Source: Kondoa malvinella
Lineage: Eukaryota; Basidiomycota; Agaricostilbomycetes; Agaricostilbales; Kondoaceae
DNA length: 64,000 nucleotides
Direction of reading: 5' to 3'
Assembly (NCBI GenBank): GCA_039545315.1
Contig: BCIM01000011.1
Location: 620,001-684,000, forward strand
Made by a program: the position numbers and the translations under genes. Below the pieces are notes generated by a model. The model was not told the DNA's origin. It ran no database searches and saw only the letters and a program-made list of their open reading frames with translations. Numbering within the stretch: the first letter of the stretch is position 1; every line of letters begins with the position of its first letter. Below, one piece after another: positions 23,401-35,652 of this stretch.

Positions 23401-24326
23401 TACCTACGCAATTCACTGGGAGCCAGCCACCAGCTCTGCCGCCTCGTCAGCAAGACCAAGACCTGGATTCCTCTGATGGAGAAGACGACAACGGCCCGGA
23501 AGACTTGGATTCACAGAGGCGGGCAAACAACCAGACGCCACCCCAATATGCTTCACAAGGCCCAGCACAAGTTTCCCCGATACCCGCCCATGTTGCTACG
23601 GAAAGCCCTTTCGGTGAACAAACTGGCCATTCTCAGCGATCATCTGTTGGCTCGTCCTTGGACGACTTTGAAGATGCGCGCGAGAGGACTGCAGATCTTG
23701 GCTCGCCTACGGGTCAGGCTGCTATCGCTGAGGCCAAATCTGTACCTATTACGACTGCTGCACCTGCCGCTCCGGTAGACGACTTTGATCAATTCGATCA
23801 AGACTTTGTCAACCTCGGACCTAGCGCACCGAATGCAAAGCCTGAAGGCTTGGATGCCTTTGAAGACGACGACTTCTCGATGGACTTCAACGACAATATC
23901 AACAAGCCTTTCGAAGTGAAATCGTTCGATCAGCCCACTTCGCAACAAAGCGTTCCCTCGACTTCGAATTCCAATCTCCATCCTTCCTCCGGCATGTTTG
24001 ACGACTCCTTTGGTTCAGGCTTCGGCTCACAACCTGCGTCAGCTGCGTCGGGCGCACCAGCTGCTACCAGTGCTCCGATTCCTAGTCCCGCTGCTGCCGA
24101 TGATCTACCAGCTGTCGGACGACTTGTAAGTCTATCTATGGTGTTAATCTCTACATAGCTCATTTGTCGCTCCAGTGCTCTATGGGCTTCTCACGTACAC
24201 AGGCTATCGATGCCCTAGAAAAGTACAATTACAGGTAAGCCATCGTCTATCTATGGCACAGCGCGCTCAAGCTTGTCATGTTGTAGCGTCGAAAAGGCCG
24301 CCAATTATTTAGTCACACAGGTTTAA
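20468..24326 (+). CDS. EDE1: EDE1/Eps15-like endocytic scaffold with three EH domains and UBA
   Basis: The start is [19 protein letters not shown] domain 1 contains [22 protein letters not shown]2 contains [20 protein letters not shown], and EH3 contains [20 protein letters not shown] and [17 protein letters not shown] Gln-rich linker ([17 protein letters not shown]) follows, and then a long coiled coil, about 150 residues, around 22200-22720. The next region is disordered and carries NPF, DPF and repeated acidic-Phe motifs ([18 protein letters not shown]). The C-terminal UBA domain reads [20 protein letters not shown] and [12 protein letters not shown], using introns near 24126-24175 and 24235-24286. 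This architecture is that of Ede1, an early clathrin-endocytosis organiser that binds ubiquitinated cargo and NPF-bearing adaptors. Confidence 0.92.
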
Positions 24327-24434
24327 GCCTGCGGAATGTATTCGTGTATAGGCCGCTAGGACAATCGAAACAATGCTATACATCTAATAAAATGCCGGAT
24401 GCCATGAAGGGTATCTACTTCCGATGCCACAATC

Positions 24435-27271
24435 TTACTGCTCTATACCACCGTCTATCAGTGTTTGTAGAGCGCTTTCGATTCTCTTGTTTGCCTCTTC
24501 GATGTTGTCTAACCGGTCTCTAAATTCAGCCAAGGTATCCGGTTCAAGCTTATTCCACACTGCTGAGGACGGTGCATTCTCTGGCTTAAAAAGTGCACTG
24601 TGAATAATGTCAGTACATGTAATCAACAGCAGTACTGAACTTACGCGAGAGCGCTTTCCCGACGTTTGCGTGGGGCATGAGGAAAGCTATGTGGATGCTG
24701 AGATGTATGCGGGGCGGGCTTCTTGTGTCCACGATGAGACCCAGTCTTGTTTCCAGCTGGCGAACCAGATCTACTTTCGATGGGAATGTCTTCCACACTG
24801 TCGAAGACGGCTTCAACCTCCGCTCGCGCGGAAAAGCGTTGGAACCGTTTCGAGATATGGGTTATGATCGTGTGCTCCCATAGACCTTCATTGTCGGACG
24901 AGTCTTTCCACGACTTGAAATATTTAATGTGTCTTCTTTCAAGTACTGCGACTAGCAGCAAGATAGGACCTGGAAGGACGTTCAGCTCAACATCTAAAAA
25001 TTGTCAGTGTAGTCTGACCTGAGAACAGTCGAGTGCAGAACACATTGATTGTGTGGAAACGTCTTGGACTCTGTTAACGTTATATGCACGATCGCAGAAT
25101 TGCTCTGGACGGGAGACTGACTGTCACAAATCGGATGGGCACCAGAACGAACAGCGCCACCAAATTCAGCGGAGGCTACTGTTCAATCAGTACAAAGCAG
25201 CTTTCGCTCGATAGTGACATACCTGATAATTGAATAAACCATCACTCTTGATGCCTTGAAAGATGACGACTGTCCTCCGATATAATCCTTCCGCTGTTGC
25301 ATCTTGCGATATGTTGGCAAAGGTCATGGTCAAGATCGATACAAGGACGGTAGTCAAGAGCGTGTTGGATAGACAGGCGTAGACCACCACCAAAACAGGT
25401 CCAAGTACGGGATGAAAGGAAGGCGCAACTGCAAGAGGTCAGTCCTGCCGGAATCGCATCTTTTTGGTGCACACCTTCGATGCCGGAACCATCAAGACCA
25501 AAGAAAATGAACGTCTGACCTCGTCTTTAGCTTTCAGACCATGAAGTGACATCAAAGCGTACCATATACTTGGCAATCATGCTCAATTCATACTCTTTCC
25601 CGCCCAAGAGCCATAAAGCATAGAGAAACCCGGAGAAACTGTGTAAGGCTTATCAAGACGGTTTCTGATGTAAAGCAAAGTAGCATACCACCAGATCGCA
25701 AAGAGCATCATCTGAGGCGTGTTCAGCATTAGCTTAAAGCATCTCGTCAAGTTGGGCAGACGTACAAAGATAAAATTGTTCAGCACTGCAGTGAAGTCAG
25801 TCCTGTCACAGAGCTGGACATAGAAGCGCACTAGCTCTTAAAGACAGGACCAGCATGTTATCCGACAACACCACAAAGGCGAGTCTGCTCGCTTGTCAGC
25901 TGTCTGCTAGAAAGAACCTGATGCACTCACCTCGGCAGCAGAAACACAGCAGCGCACGACAAGACGGCATGATGCTGTTCCAATTCGCCCTTCGCCAGAA
26001 ACCCAAGGTAAATCATGAAGGTGACGCAGAACAACGCATCCAGACCGTTCCATAAATTCGAAGCAAAGACTTGCCAGCCGTGGTCGAGCGTCGAAGCAAA
26101 CTTGTCCAAGGTGAAACCGAGAGCGTAGATGACTGTCAGATGAAGCGACATATTTGATCAGCTGACGCCGAAAAACCTGTCTGCCCACTGACTGAACCAC
26201 CACTCAAAACCGTTGGGTGGATTACCAATGACTCTTGTTTCCAGAACGAGAAAGTACGAAAGAAACAAGACAAGAAAGTAAGTCGTCTCCAAAGCAGCTC
26301 GTATTCGTGGTACTTGTAATCGATAGTGATCAAGCAGAGGCGCTTCAGCTGGGTTATACAATGTGATTGGTTTGCGTTTCCACTTGTCGGGCAGAAGATG
26401 AAGGTATGCGGTTGCTGAATAGACGATCTGACCGCGATAGATGCCTTCGACGACTTTTTGGACCGGAGAAGATCGAATGAACGATTTGGCTTCAGAGACT
26501 AGACTGAGCTCTAAAGCTGATGTGTGGCCTTGTGTAGACGGAGCATTAGCCGTTGTCCTGAATGTACCTACGCGGGGTGTCTTGGTCTCTATCTGGAATT
26601 GAGGCGGGATGAGATGTTGCGGTGCTCCTTGAAACGGCGAGAAGCTCCTCGCTAGCAAGTTGGCGATCCGGAGAAGGTGCTGCCCGTGCGGATCGCTCGC
26701 TAGTGGATCGTGAGGTTCGTCTTCTATCCTTCGGATGATGCATGATGCCAGGATCTCGCACAGCGAAGCTCGTGTCGCATTGACGGAATGCAAGCTGAGC
26801 GTATGAGTCTGAGTCTTGAGAAAGTGCAGTCTGTTGACCATGAGGCAGTAGACTGATAGCCCTTTGAGCATTGCATCTGCAGCAGAAGACAAGAGACGAA
26901 CGTATAGCTGGATTTTGCAGGTGAGTGTATTCCTCCTCCAGTGGCCGAATGATGGAGAAAGCGATCCTAGGACTCGCGAGCTGTTCGGCTGACAGAGGGC
27001 TGTCGACCATTGACTATACACCGACGGCTTTAAGCGAGAAGTTTCGACACGATACAAGAGGTATAGACTTGCAACGAGGTCCTTGCGAATACGGCAGATC
27101 AACGGATACACTTCCAAATCGGCTAGTCATACAATCTTCAGGCAAGATACAAACAATTAAGGCTTGAGGCGACGAACGCGTGAGGACTCCCAGGTCTGAC
27201 GCATTTGAAGCCTTGCGCAATAGAGGAGCTCGTTCTCCATCTCCGTGATGAGGGAATACGTGTAGAGACAT
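24435..27271 (-). CDS. YVC1: Vacuolar TRP-type cation channel (YVC1 family)
   Basis: The protein starts MSLHVFPHHGDGERAPLLRK. Its N-terminal cytosolic domain reads LYPLICRIRKDLVASLY, LSLHSVNATRASLCEILAS and VQKVVEGIYRGQIVYSA, then RKPITLYNPAEAPLLDHYR, a block typical of fungal Yvc1. Six-helix channel segments follow from about 26330 down to 25190 (for example ALETTYFLVLFLSYFLVL, NGLDALFCVTFMIYLGF, ACLSNTLLTTVLVSILTM), with the pore region near the last two helices. The C-terminal tail is basic and ends in a coiled helix, LDNIEEANKRIESALQTL. At least a dozen 45-60 base introns are inferred; exact edges were not all resolved. Yvc1 releases vacuolar calcium on osmotic shock. The gene is convergent with EDE1 and in tandem with the ZIP gene. 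Confidence 0.85.
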
Positions 27272-27385
27272 TTGTCCAGATCTACAGTGCTAGAACAAGC
27301 ATGGGTATCGTTGAAGATAAAAGACAAGTCCGAAGACTGACATCACGTATAGTTCGCACAGCCAATGCATGCCTTCAACCTTCAA

Positions 27386-28824
27386 TCACGACATCGGTGC
27401 TGTACATGATAGATTCGCCAGACATGCTAGTATAAACATCCTCAATGCCCATGACCTGCTACCAAACGAAGACCCATTGGCGTCAAGATGCCAAAAGCCG
27501 TCAAGCTGACTCTCTTCCACTTTTTGCCGCGCTGTAAAGGACATCATTGGGCTCTCCCTCTCAGCATCCAAGAGAGATAGACGCACAGATTCATCTTCAG
27601 CCGAAATAGAAGGGTTATGCTCTTGCGTTACTTGCGCCGCGACAAACAACTATGACAATCCTCAGCTCCATCTTACGGCAAGGGAATAGCAACTCACAAA
27701 AGTCCCACCAGACACTAAGAGTGCGAAACCAGTCCACCACTTCATGCTCGCCTGTTCATGTTCCTTCCCACCCAAATGCGCAACCGTCTTCAATATAAAA
27801 TACACACCCACAGCTCCCAAAGGCGCCGCAGCAGCAAACAGAATCAAAGCTTGTCTGATCTTGCCTCTTGACCAACCATCCCCTAACAAAACCGAGGTCA
27901 AACCAAACGCAGCGGGCGCTTTATGTATAATGATAGCGAGGAAAACGACGACATCAAGTGAGACGCCTGATGAGGAAGATAAAGCCGCTGAAGAAGAAGC
28001 TCCCAAAGAGATGCCATCTGCTAATGAATGGGCAATGAGACCAATTGTGGTGCTTATTGATTTTGTGCCTGTTCCTTCATGTACGGATTGGGCGTTTGAT
28101 GATTGCCGCTTATGCATAGGTGGTCGATGTGGTTCTTCATCGGCGGATGATTCTTCTCCATCGGCATAAGGTGGACTCGTAGATCGGTCTTCGGCTGAAG
28201 GACGTTTTGGTATGATTAATGGGTCTTGGCCCTTTTGAGTGAGGAGAGGTTGACATTGTGCCGTGTTGTAGGTCGAGATGCGACGAGGTAGGGTATATGC
28301 GCCTGATCGTTTGCGGAAATGAGGTTGTCTGCTTGCTGGTTTGTCTTCAACGTCTTTTGGTGCGTCGACATGAACGTGAGCGTGCGATTGTGCTTCGTCG
28401 ATCATGTACCTGACGAGGGTTGAGCTCAGTAAGGAAGAAGTAGAGGTGAAGTGACAAACATTAATAAATAGCCAAGCAGCAGCGCTCCAGCTACCCAGGT
28501 ACTTTGGTGCGTGTCCTCATCTGTTTCACCGGCATCATACAAAGCTTCTATTCCCTACAAAGAGAAATCAGCTGAGAGTTCCGGGGCGACTCGTGCTCCT
28601 CACTTCTGGTATAACCACACATAAAGCCGCTCCCAAGAGCAGACCACCGCCATATGTAGACAGATCTTGTATTCTTTGTTGGGAGAATTTGAACGTAAGA
28701 GGTATATGACCGACTAATACGGTGCCCTGAAATGAAACGTCAGACACCGCAGAGAGACTGTTCTCTAAGCAGGACTGACGATGAACAAGCTTACGCACAT
28801 GGCTAGCAGGGCTAAGAGTGCCAT
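27386..28824 (-). CDS. ZIP-family metal transporter (ZIP9/ATX2-like)
   Basis: The start MALLALLAMC is joined through a GTAAGC intron to GTVLVGHIPLTFKF, LSTYGGGLLLGAALCVVIPE, and then a short helix before MIDEAQSHAHVHVDAPKD, a histidine-containing cytosolic loop. The signature metal-site helices are TTIGLIAHSLADGISLGASS and FLAIIIHKAPAAFGLTSVLL, with HS..D and H..PA residues, followed by KIRQALILFAAAAPLGAVGV. This pattern fits the ZIP9/ATX2 branch, which moves Zn or Mn across Golgi membranes. The long Ser-rich cytosolic loop (about 28100-28330) is specific to this protein. The C-terminal exon (stop at 27386) may use a short intron at about 27423-27468; both readings end at the same stop. Confidence 0.85.
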
Positions 28825-29267
28825 CTTGAATTGTTGGGTAGAGGATAAGAAGCAGAAGGCGGAAGACAGGGAAGCTTTGTCAAGTGATCCAATTTGCTTG
28901 AAAGAGGCCGCTTAGGTTTTGCACGGGTTCAGCGGAATTTGACGGTCAAGGCAAACAGATACAACAGAAGGATCTTGACAGAGGCCAGGCTAGGCGGTTT
29001 CAACAGAGCAATAGGCTCGAGATCAGTTGAAGATGAAAAGCAGGGGCGATCCAAGAAACGTGGTGGAATGACCTTCTGCAAGCAAGGCGGCCTTTGTCAG
29101 GGTATCCAGATGCCAGCCAGAGGGTATCCAGCGGTATTGCTGTTGGCTTTGGTATACAGAGCTTGGCCGTTGTTCGGTGACGATTATATTCGCTCGCTTC
29201 TGGTTCCTGTCGACGTCGAGGCTGCCTCAAGAGGCTGAAGCTAGGGAACATAGCAGCGGCCGCCATC
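28825..29267. other. Divergent promoter region between ZIP and ATG18
   Basis: About 440 bases between divergent starts. A 114-codon frame (28894-29238) has no ATG start and odd composition and is judged noncoding. The ATG18 start sits in GCCGCCATCATG, a strong Kozak-like context. Confidence 0.5.
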
Positions 29268-30917
29268 ATGTCGCAACAGCAGCTATCTCGCAATGCTTTA
29301 GGGCAATACAAGGCCAACAAAGACTTGCTGCATAGCAATTTCAATCAAGACTTTAGGTGAATTGCAAGGACGGTACAGCGCAGCGGACGCAGAGCTCATT
29401 CACGGGTCGTAAACAGTTGCATCAGCGTCGGGACTCGCAAAGGCTACAGCATTACCAATTGCGAACCCTTTGGCCGCGTCTATTCACGAGGCGAGTTGCT
29501 CACTCTTCAAGCCGTATGCCAACTGTCTCATCCTATGCATCATTAGGCGAAGGACCAGTATCGATAGTCGAGATGCTCTTCTGCACCTCGCTCGTCGCTT
29601 TGGTCGGTTCGTCTGAAAGGCCAAACTCGTCAACGCGAAAGCTACAGATTGTCAATACAAAGGTATGCTCTCCTGCCAATAGTCTACAATGTGGTCTGAG
29701 AATATGGAACAGCGACAATCAACCATTTGCGAACTTACCTTTCCAACTTCTATACTGGCGGTCAGGCTGAATCGAAGAAGACTCGTCGTGGTGCTGGAAG
29801 AGCAGATCTATGTATACGACATTGCAAACATGAAGCTGCTGCATACGATCGAAACGTCACCTAACCCTAATGGTGAGTTCTCTGCTCTCATTCATTGTCA
29901 GAAATGAACTGTTGGCAGCCATCTGCGCGCTCTCGCCTTCATCCGACAATTCCTACCTCGCTTATCCATCTCCCTTACTATCCAACAACGCCTACTCAAC
30001 ACCTTCATCAAGCTCACCAGGCGATGTTCTCCTGTTTGACGCCCTCTCCCTCTCGGTAACAAACATAGTTCAAGCGCACAAAACACCTCTCGCCTGCGTT
30101 TCACTCAATTCAACAGGTTCAATGCTCGCAACAGCTTCAGACAAAGGAACAGTGATTCGAGTCTTTTCCGTTCCCAACGGTGATAAAATTGCTCAATTCC
30201 GTAGAGGCACTTACCCTGCTAAAATCTATCACATTTCTTTCAACACCATGTCTACTTTGTTGGCTGCTTCAAGCGATACCGAAACGATTCATATCTTCAA
30301 ATTGACTAAAGATGGCAAAGAGAATAAAGATGGATCAAAGGGAAGAAGAGCGTTTAGTGCGAGCAGTGAAGGAAGTAATGGTAGTGACGTGACGGAGGAT
30401 GATCGACCGAGGGGTGGGTATGAAGCTTTGATAGATCAGAAGAGGCAAAGCAACAGCGTCGGGTGAGCTTCTTTTCCCTTAGCCATCTTTCCACCCAAGC
30501 TAAAGAGTACAAAGTGGTATGCTGCGGAGAAAGTCTGCTACACTAGGAAGATCGTTCGCTGGCTCGGTTGGTGGCTACCTACCGAGCACCTTGACCGAAA
30601 TGTGGGATCCGCAAAGGGATTTCGCTTTCCTTAAACTACCAGTCAGCGGCGTCAAGACTATGGTTGCGCTTTCTAGGTACGTCATTCGCTCAAGACAGAA
30701 TACAGAATACGAGTGTTGAGTTTGCATTCAGCTCTGTGCCTCAAGTCATGGTCGTCACTTCTGAAGGCTCGCTGCACGTCTACTCGATCGACCTGGAAGC
30801 AGGAGGAGAGTGTGTGCTGCAAAAGTCGTACAAGTGAGTATACAGTAGCCAATCTGTGACTGCGCTGATCATACCTTCAGTCTTATGGAAGGCATCGAAG
30901 ACAGTCAGATTGATTGA
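29268..30917 (+). CDS. ATG18: ATG18-type PROPPIN, phosphoinositide-binding WD protein
   Basis: The start is [20 protein letters not shown], then an intron (about 29356-29415) leads to [20 protein letters not shown]. The propeller continues with [40 protein letters not shown] and [20 protein letters not shown]. Blades five and six include [19 protein letters not shown] and the FRRG phosphoinositide-binding loop in [20 protein letters not shown] charged loop follows, then [20 protein letters not shown] and a C-terminal [10 protein letters not shown]. Atg18 binds PI3P and PI(3,5)P2 on autophagic and vacuolar membranes. Similarity is closest to Atg18 among the PROPPINs, judged by recall rather than alignment. 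Convergent with the SUR7-like gene, 97 bases between stops. Confidence 0.92.
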
Positions 30918-31014
30918 TGGAACGAGATGGACAATTTTTTGGGGTTATTTCGTGCTAATTTGGGTTTCATTACATCTTGTGTGCTTCTATTGTAACAATC
31001 ATCATCACGCTCTA

Positions 31015-33375
31015 CTACCCGACCGTTCCCTTAGGTTGAATGATTCCCGCTTCTATCCTTTGATAGGTCATACGAGCTGATGTGGAAAGGACTGGATACC
31101 GTCTTGCTCTTCTCTGCCCTGTAGCTTCGTCTTCACTCTGACTCCTGGAGGAAATAGAGGCATTCCCGCGCGCTTCGGCTGCTGCTGCGGCGTCTTTGAT
31201 AGGGATAGAGAAACTTTCTCTTCCAGTATCTGCTTCAGCAGCCGACAGCGGAACAGGGGTAAAAGGTAAATTCTGCCAATTATCAAGCATTCGCTCTGTA
31301 GACTCGCTGATTGGCCGTTCCTTCTTTGCGAATAGGGAGCGTTTCGAGTCTTCTTTGAAAGGTTTAGGTTTCTTCTTCTTGCCATCCTTCAGCTTGATTG
31401 TAGGCTTTTGCTTGAGCAGTTTAGCTTTGGGTAAAAGAAAAGAGTCTTTACGAGGGCTGAGCAATGCTTTAGCGCGACTGGAAGATTTGTTCACTTGGAG
31501 TTGCAGACGCTTCGACTTTGATTTCTTCAGAGGAGGCGGAGACTCTTCAGCAGGCTTCGAGATGACGATGGCTGGTGGATCGGAGAATTCGGTGATAGCA
31601 TCAGCGATGAACTTGTTCAGGCTGTCTCGAGGTCTGACAGCTTCAACAGGTCGTTTCATTGGTGAAATCTCAAAGACGTCAGATTCGCTTGGTAAAGCGT
31701 CATGCCTCGAGGCGAATGGCAGCGGCTTCTTGAAAGATGCTGTTGGCTTTGAATCGGCTTTCTTTGGTTTCGGCGCCGACGTCTTGCTTACATTGGACTT
31801 CAGCGTAGCAGTCTGAATCTTGAGAGGTTCTATAACTCCAGAGAATGGCAAAACAAGCTTGTCCAAGTCTGGAACGGTCGATGGCCTAGATGTCTGTTTG
31901 CGGGCGACCGGTACTTCAACGACAGGGACGCTAGAAGGGAACGCCATCTTGTCTACGAGCGATTCTGTACCAGCAGTGCTGCTATTGGTTTGCTCGGTAA
32001 GAAGAGGTGCCAGCGCAGGAGAAGATTGCATAGATACGACATTACTGGTCGAAGGAATGTCTGGTGAAGGACGAATATGCTCTGGACTAGCTTCTAGGAC
32101 GCGAGATTTTGGCGATGCATGCTTGCGCTGATTGGTCTCAGTGTATGTGGGTCCAGCGGGTTTGGCTTGCGGCCTGCCAATACGTAAAGCGGAAGGTCTG
32201 CAATGCATGTTTAGCGTTCTTCCACGAACAGCATAAACGTGAACGTACGGTTCCTCCCTCGCTTTGACGAGCAAATCTTCCAGCAGATCCTCACTCGCTA
32301 GCTCTTGTGTCGTCTTACTTGGTCCGCTCGTCAGATGATGTACTGCATTATAGGCATGCGTCCATCTCGTAGAAGGAGGTGGAGCACGATATGCAATCGG
32401 AGAAGCTCTAGGGCGAGGTTCTGGAATGATGACTGGAGGTCCATTGGCTTTGTAGGCCGCCTCAGCCGGTCTAAGAGGTTGATCTGGCGGTAAGCGTACG
32501 ACTTGCTTAGCGCGGGGAGCAGCTTGATTGTTGACTGGTTGCATAGGTCTGGGAGAAGGTCTATTAAGTGCCTTTTGTTGCGCGATGCTGGGGCGATCAC
32601 TGGTCTCCATATGCTTTGTTGCTGAGCGCTTTCTGCTGTCGTCAGAAGATCGATTAGGAGACTGCCTGCCAGCTGTGTTCTCTGGTTCCGTGACTTGGCC
32701 AAGAGCAGGGATGACCCCTGCTCTCTTTACCACCTCAGCATTGTCCCAGCCAAGTCCGAACAAGTCATTCTCCAAGTTGTGCCGTATCCCCAATTCAGCT
32801 TTACTGGTCAGACGCTGCATACCGCCCTTCTTGAATCGCTTGCCGCTGACCCACAGGAAAGCCAAGCCAGCCGCAGTGGTTAGGGCGACAAAAGTTGGCG
32901 CTAGGGATAAAGCGATGGCCGGAGAGACTCTACTATATCCGACCTTCAAAAAGAGAAAGAATAGCGCCGAAAGATGGCTGATTGATGCCAGGCTCAGGAG
33001 AGTTAGGTTTGCAGCATAAGTCCGCGAGAGCGTCAGGGCGTCTTGACAGATCAATGCTGCCCATAAGCAGAAGACGGCAGTAGCGAGACCTAGGCCATGA
33101 GTGATGCTGAGATATAGCCGTATTGTCTGCTCGTCTTGAGACCAACAGACTTGCTCAGAAGACGAGCAATTTCGCCAGAACATAACCCCGACTTGAACCG
33201 TCTGATCACCGCGTTTGACAGTTGTGAGCGATAGCGCGTCAATTGCTGTGTTGCCAGTTACGAAGATACAGGCCGCGAGCGAAGCAGCCGTAACGAAATG
33301 AGACAATGATAGGACGATTCTTGGATCTCTTGCGAGCTCATTCGGATCGACTTCTGAGAGGTCAAGCGCTGACAT
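31015..33375 (-). CDS. Four-helix membrane protein with long basic tail, SUR7/claudin-like head
   Basis: The ATG at 33375 gives MSALDLSEVDPNELARDP. Helix 1 is HFVTAASLAACIFVTG; an external loop with a W-(n)-C-(n)-C pattern (MFWRNCSSSEQVCW) follows; helices 2-4 are THGLGLATAVFCLWAALIC, TLLSLASISHLSALFFLFL and PTFVALTTAAGLAFLWVSG. That resembles SUR7/claudin topology, though not closely enough to name. A 500-residue cytosolic tail is Pro/Ser/Lys-rich, with basic clusters such as KLKDGKKKKPKPFK. An intron at 32198-32248 (51 bases, GTACGT donor) is in frame and has no stop, so it reads through as coding in a raw translation. Function unknown; a scaffold at plasma membrane or junctions is one guess. 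Confidence 0.6.
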   Translation of the reverse strand: MSALDLSEVDPNELARDPRIVLSLSHFVTAASLAACIFVTGNTAIDALSLTTVKRGDQTVQVGVMFWRNCSSSEQVCWSQDEQTIRLYLSITHGLGLATAVFCLWAALICQDALTLSRTYAANLTLLSLASISHLSALFFLFLKVGYSRVSPAIALSLAPTFVALTTAAGLAFLWVSGKRFKKGGMQRLTSKAELGIRHNLENDLFGLGWDNAEVVKRAGVIPALGQVTEPENTAGRQSPNRSSDDSRKRSATKHMETSDRPSIAQQKALNRPSPRPMQPVNNQAAPRAKQVVRLPPDQPLRPAEAAYKANGPPVIIPEPRPRASPIAYRAPPPSTRWTHAYNAVHHLTSGPSKTTQELASEDLLEDLLVKAREEPYVHVYAVRGRTLNMHCRPSALRIGRPQAKPAGPTYTETNQRKHASPKSRVLEASPEHIRPSPDIPSTSNVVSMQSSPALAPLLTEQTNSSTAGTESLVDKMAFPSSVPVVEVPVARKQTSRPSTVPDLDKLVLPFSGVIEPLKIQTATLKSNVSKTSAPKPKKADSKPTASFKKPLPFASRHDALPSESDVFEISPMKRPVEAVRPRDSLNKFIADAITEFSDPPAIVISKPAEESPPPLKKSKSKRLQLQVNKSSSRAKALLSPRKDSFLLPKAKLLKQKPTIKLKDGKKKKPKPFKEDSKRSLFAKKERPISESTERMLDNWQNLPFTPVPLSAAEADTGRESFSIPIKDAAAAAEARGNASISSRSQSEDEATGQRRARRYPVLSTSARMTYQRIEAGIIQPKGTVG

Positions 33376-33748
33376 ACTATGGCATACTGTCGCCAGGGAG
33401 CAGGTATAGGTCAAGCATGGTCTCGAAAAGGAACTTCGAGAAGAGCTAGCCAGATGACTTTGACAAAGGGAACGCTTCTCTTGGCTTGAGCGTGCAAGGT
33501 AGCAGAAATCAACAGTCAAAGCAGAAGACGGCTGTTACATTGCCCCGGGCAGACTTTGACTTGCTTTCACTGGCAACGCAAAAGGCTCGCCGACATTCAA
33601 CGAGACGCATTTCAAGAGCGGTGCGTTGGCCTAGATGATACGGCTGCGAGAAATGCTGCATTCTGCGCTTTCCTGGGAGTTCTGCTCGTTCCGTCGTTGA
33701 GGTAATACCTGCACGCCTAGGTGCTTGCTCTCTTGCGTTTGCCCAGCG
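33376..33748. other. Divergent promoter region
   Basis: About 370 bases between the SUR7-like gene and the F-box gene. An open minus-strand frame continues to 33519 but lacks an ATG. No RNA gene or repeat seen. Confidence 0.45.
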
Positions 33749-35652
33749 ATGTCGGACGCGCCGCTACTCAAGCTACCAGTCGAGCTACTACTCAAGATCA
33801 CCCAATATCTGTCTATTGAAGATGCTGTTCACTTTGCTATCACTTGCAAGACATCTCGAGATGACCTATACACGAATTCGAGCTACTGGAGAGCTGTTGC
33901 CTTGACGCAATGCTGGCCGCAGTCTGCAGGCGAAGATGGAGTAAAGCGCGAAGTTATCGCCGATACAGTTGATTTGCAAACCGTCATTAAGCTACAAAAG
34001 TCGACTGAAGGTGCATTTGATTCTGTAAAGACGTGGTACGATCTCGGTAGGCTACTTCAACGCGTCGCTTGGTGGAGAGCTGAAGACCGAACACAGTCCG
34101 ACTGCGTAGAACAGTGGATCTAAATTGGAAGTACGAACGCTTCACTATTTCGGATCCGTTTAGGGATCAAGACGGTACTTGGCGCTTCAAGTTGGATCCT
34201 CTGGCTCATACAATCCTGTGGTCACGCTTTGACTTGAGTCAGCCTCTCCGCGTCTGTGCAGCAAACGATCGTGCTATGTCGACAAAGTGGCATTTCAGTG
34301 ATTGGCTGAACGAGCGCTGGGCTTGGCATGTCGAAGCTAGCAATGGTTATGTTTGCCATACTTTCGACGAGTCTTTAATCGTATGGCGACGTTCCGACAT
34401 TCCATCTTTGATTATGTCTCCGTCGCTTCCTGAATTTGCTGGCTTTTCACCCGAAGATTCAATCGATGAAGAGGAAGGAACATCTGATAAAGAAGCGCCA
34501 TATCAACTGCACCTGCGCTACTCTTTTCCGACAAGGGTGTCTTGCTACAAAGCGCGATACCCGTACCTAGTCGCTGGTTCAGCTGGGGCTTCACGGATCT
34601 ACCTTCTCGATATGGTCAAGGGAGAGCTGGCGCTAGACATTGCTACACTTCAGCAAGGATCGATGGTATTGCGATCTCCCTTTCTTTCTACCCTTTCGCT
34701 GAGACTGTCTTGTTCAGTACTACATCGAATTATCGGAGCATTTGATCTTCGTCGCGTATAGAACGGCAATACACTGCTTTGACATCAAGACCGGTGAAAT
34801 CCTGAGCTGTCTTCCACCTACCGAGCCTCTCAATAGCCTCCCTCAATTCCGCGCTCCCAGCAGCAGTCATCTTTGGAATGCTGTGCATCGTACGCTATCT
34901 GATGCGCGAGTTCACGAAGCTACTAAGCCAAGAACAGACGATTCTCGCGGTAATCTTGTAGCAATTTCTCATACAGGAGCACTTTTATGGTGTCACGACA
35001 TCCGTGTACTATCATCCAACGACTCCGATGCTATTCTCAACTCTGTTTCCTATCTTCATCTCGGGGTCTCCCTGACTCAGCTGGCGGTCGAGAATGGTCA
35101 TTGTACATTCGTGTCCGAACGCAATGTATGTGCTTCGGTCAGCCTGCCTTCGTACGCTCATCATCTGATACAGGGCTTGCAAAGTCTTTGGTTCATGTCG
35201 TTTTGCGAAGATGACAAGGGAAAGAGAGGAGAGCGTCAACCTCAGATTCAGCTCATCGTCCCCGCTTTATCATCGGATGCTGTCATTGTATGCCGCGCCC
35301 CGTGTAACTATATGATTTGCTCATCCAGTCCAATCAGAGCCGGCTCGAAATGGACAGCACTTCTATCTACATTACGGGCAACTTGCGAACTGGCGAGCAT
35401 CTACCTCACCCATCAACCATCCGTCGTGGTATCGCTCGTCACTATACGAAGCATGCTTTACAATGGCGGGATGGTAATGGCGCGGAGATTGGCAATGCGT
35501 GGATCAAAGCACCAGACATTGCGCAAGAGGCTGTCGCGGAACAAGAGGACAATGAAGGCAGAAGCTGGTATACGCTTAGAGATAACCCCAGTGATAGGAT
35601 ATGGCGTCTGAGTTTCACTTGCAAAGATGGTGCAGAGGGTTTGGAGAGTTGA
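33749..35652 (+). CDS. F-box protein with C-terminal repeat-like region
   Basis: The N-terminus MSDAPLLKLPVELLLKITQY and LSIEDAVHFAITCKTSRDDL form a clear F-box helix set, so this should bind Skp1 in an SCF ubiquitin ligase. Frame changes are resolved by introns at 34047-34096 (50 bases), 34666-34717 (52 bases) and about 35288-35328. The rest reads WKYERFTISDPFRDQDGTWR, DWLNERWAWHVEASNGYVCH, TRVSCYKARYPYLVAGSAGA, HLIFVAYRTAIHCFDIKTGE and SIYITGNLRTGEHLPH. The spaced hydrophobic strands suggest a beta-propeller substrate domain, without canonical WD motifs. The substrate is unknown. The stop is 35650-35652. Confidence 0.68.

Noticed and set aside
28894..29238. 114-codon plus frame upstream of ATG18
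   Set aside because: No ATG start, basic odd composition; lies in a divergent promoter.
34047..34130. Apparent early stop in the F-box protein
   Set aside because: A 50-base intron (34047-34096) joins the frames in phase; the stop lies in a frame not used after splicing.
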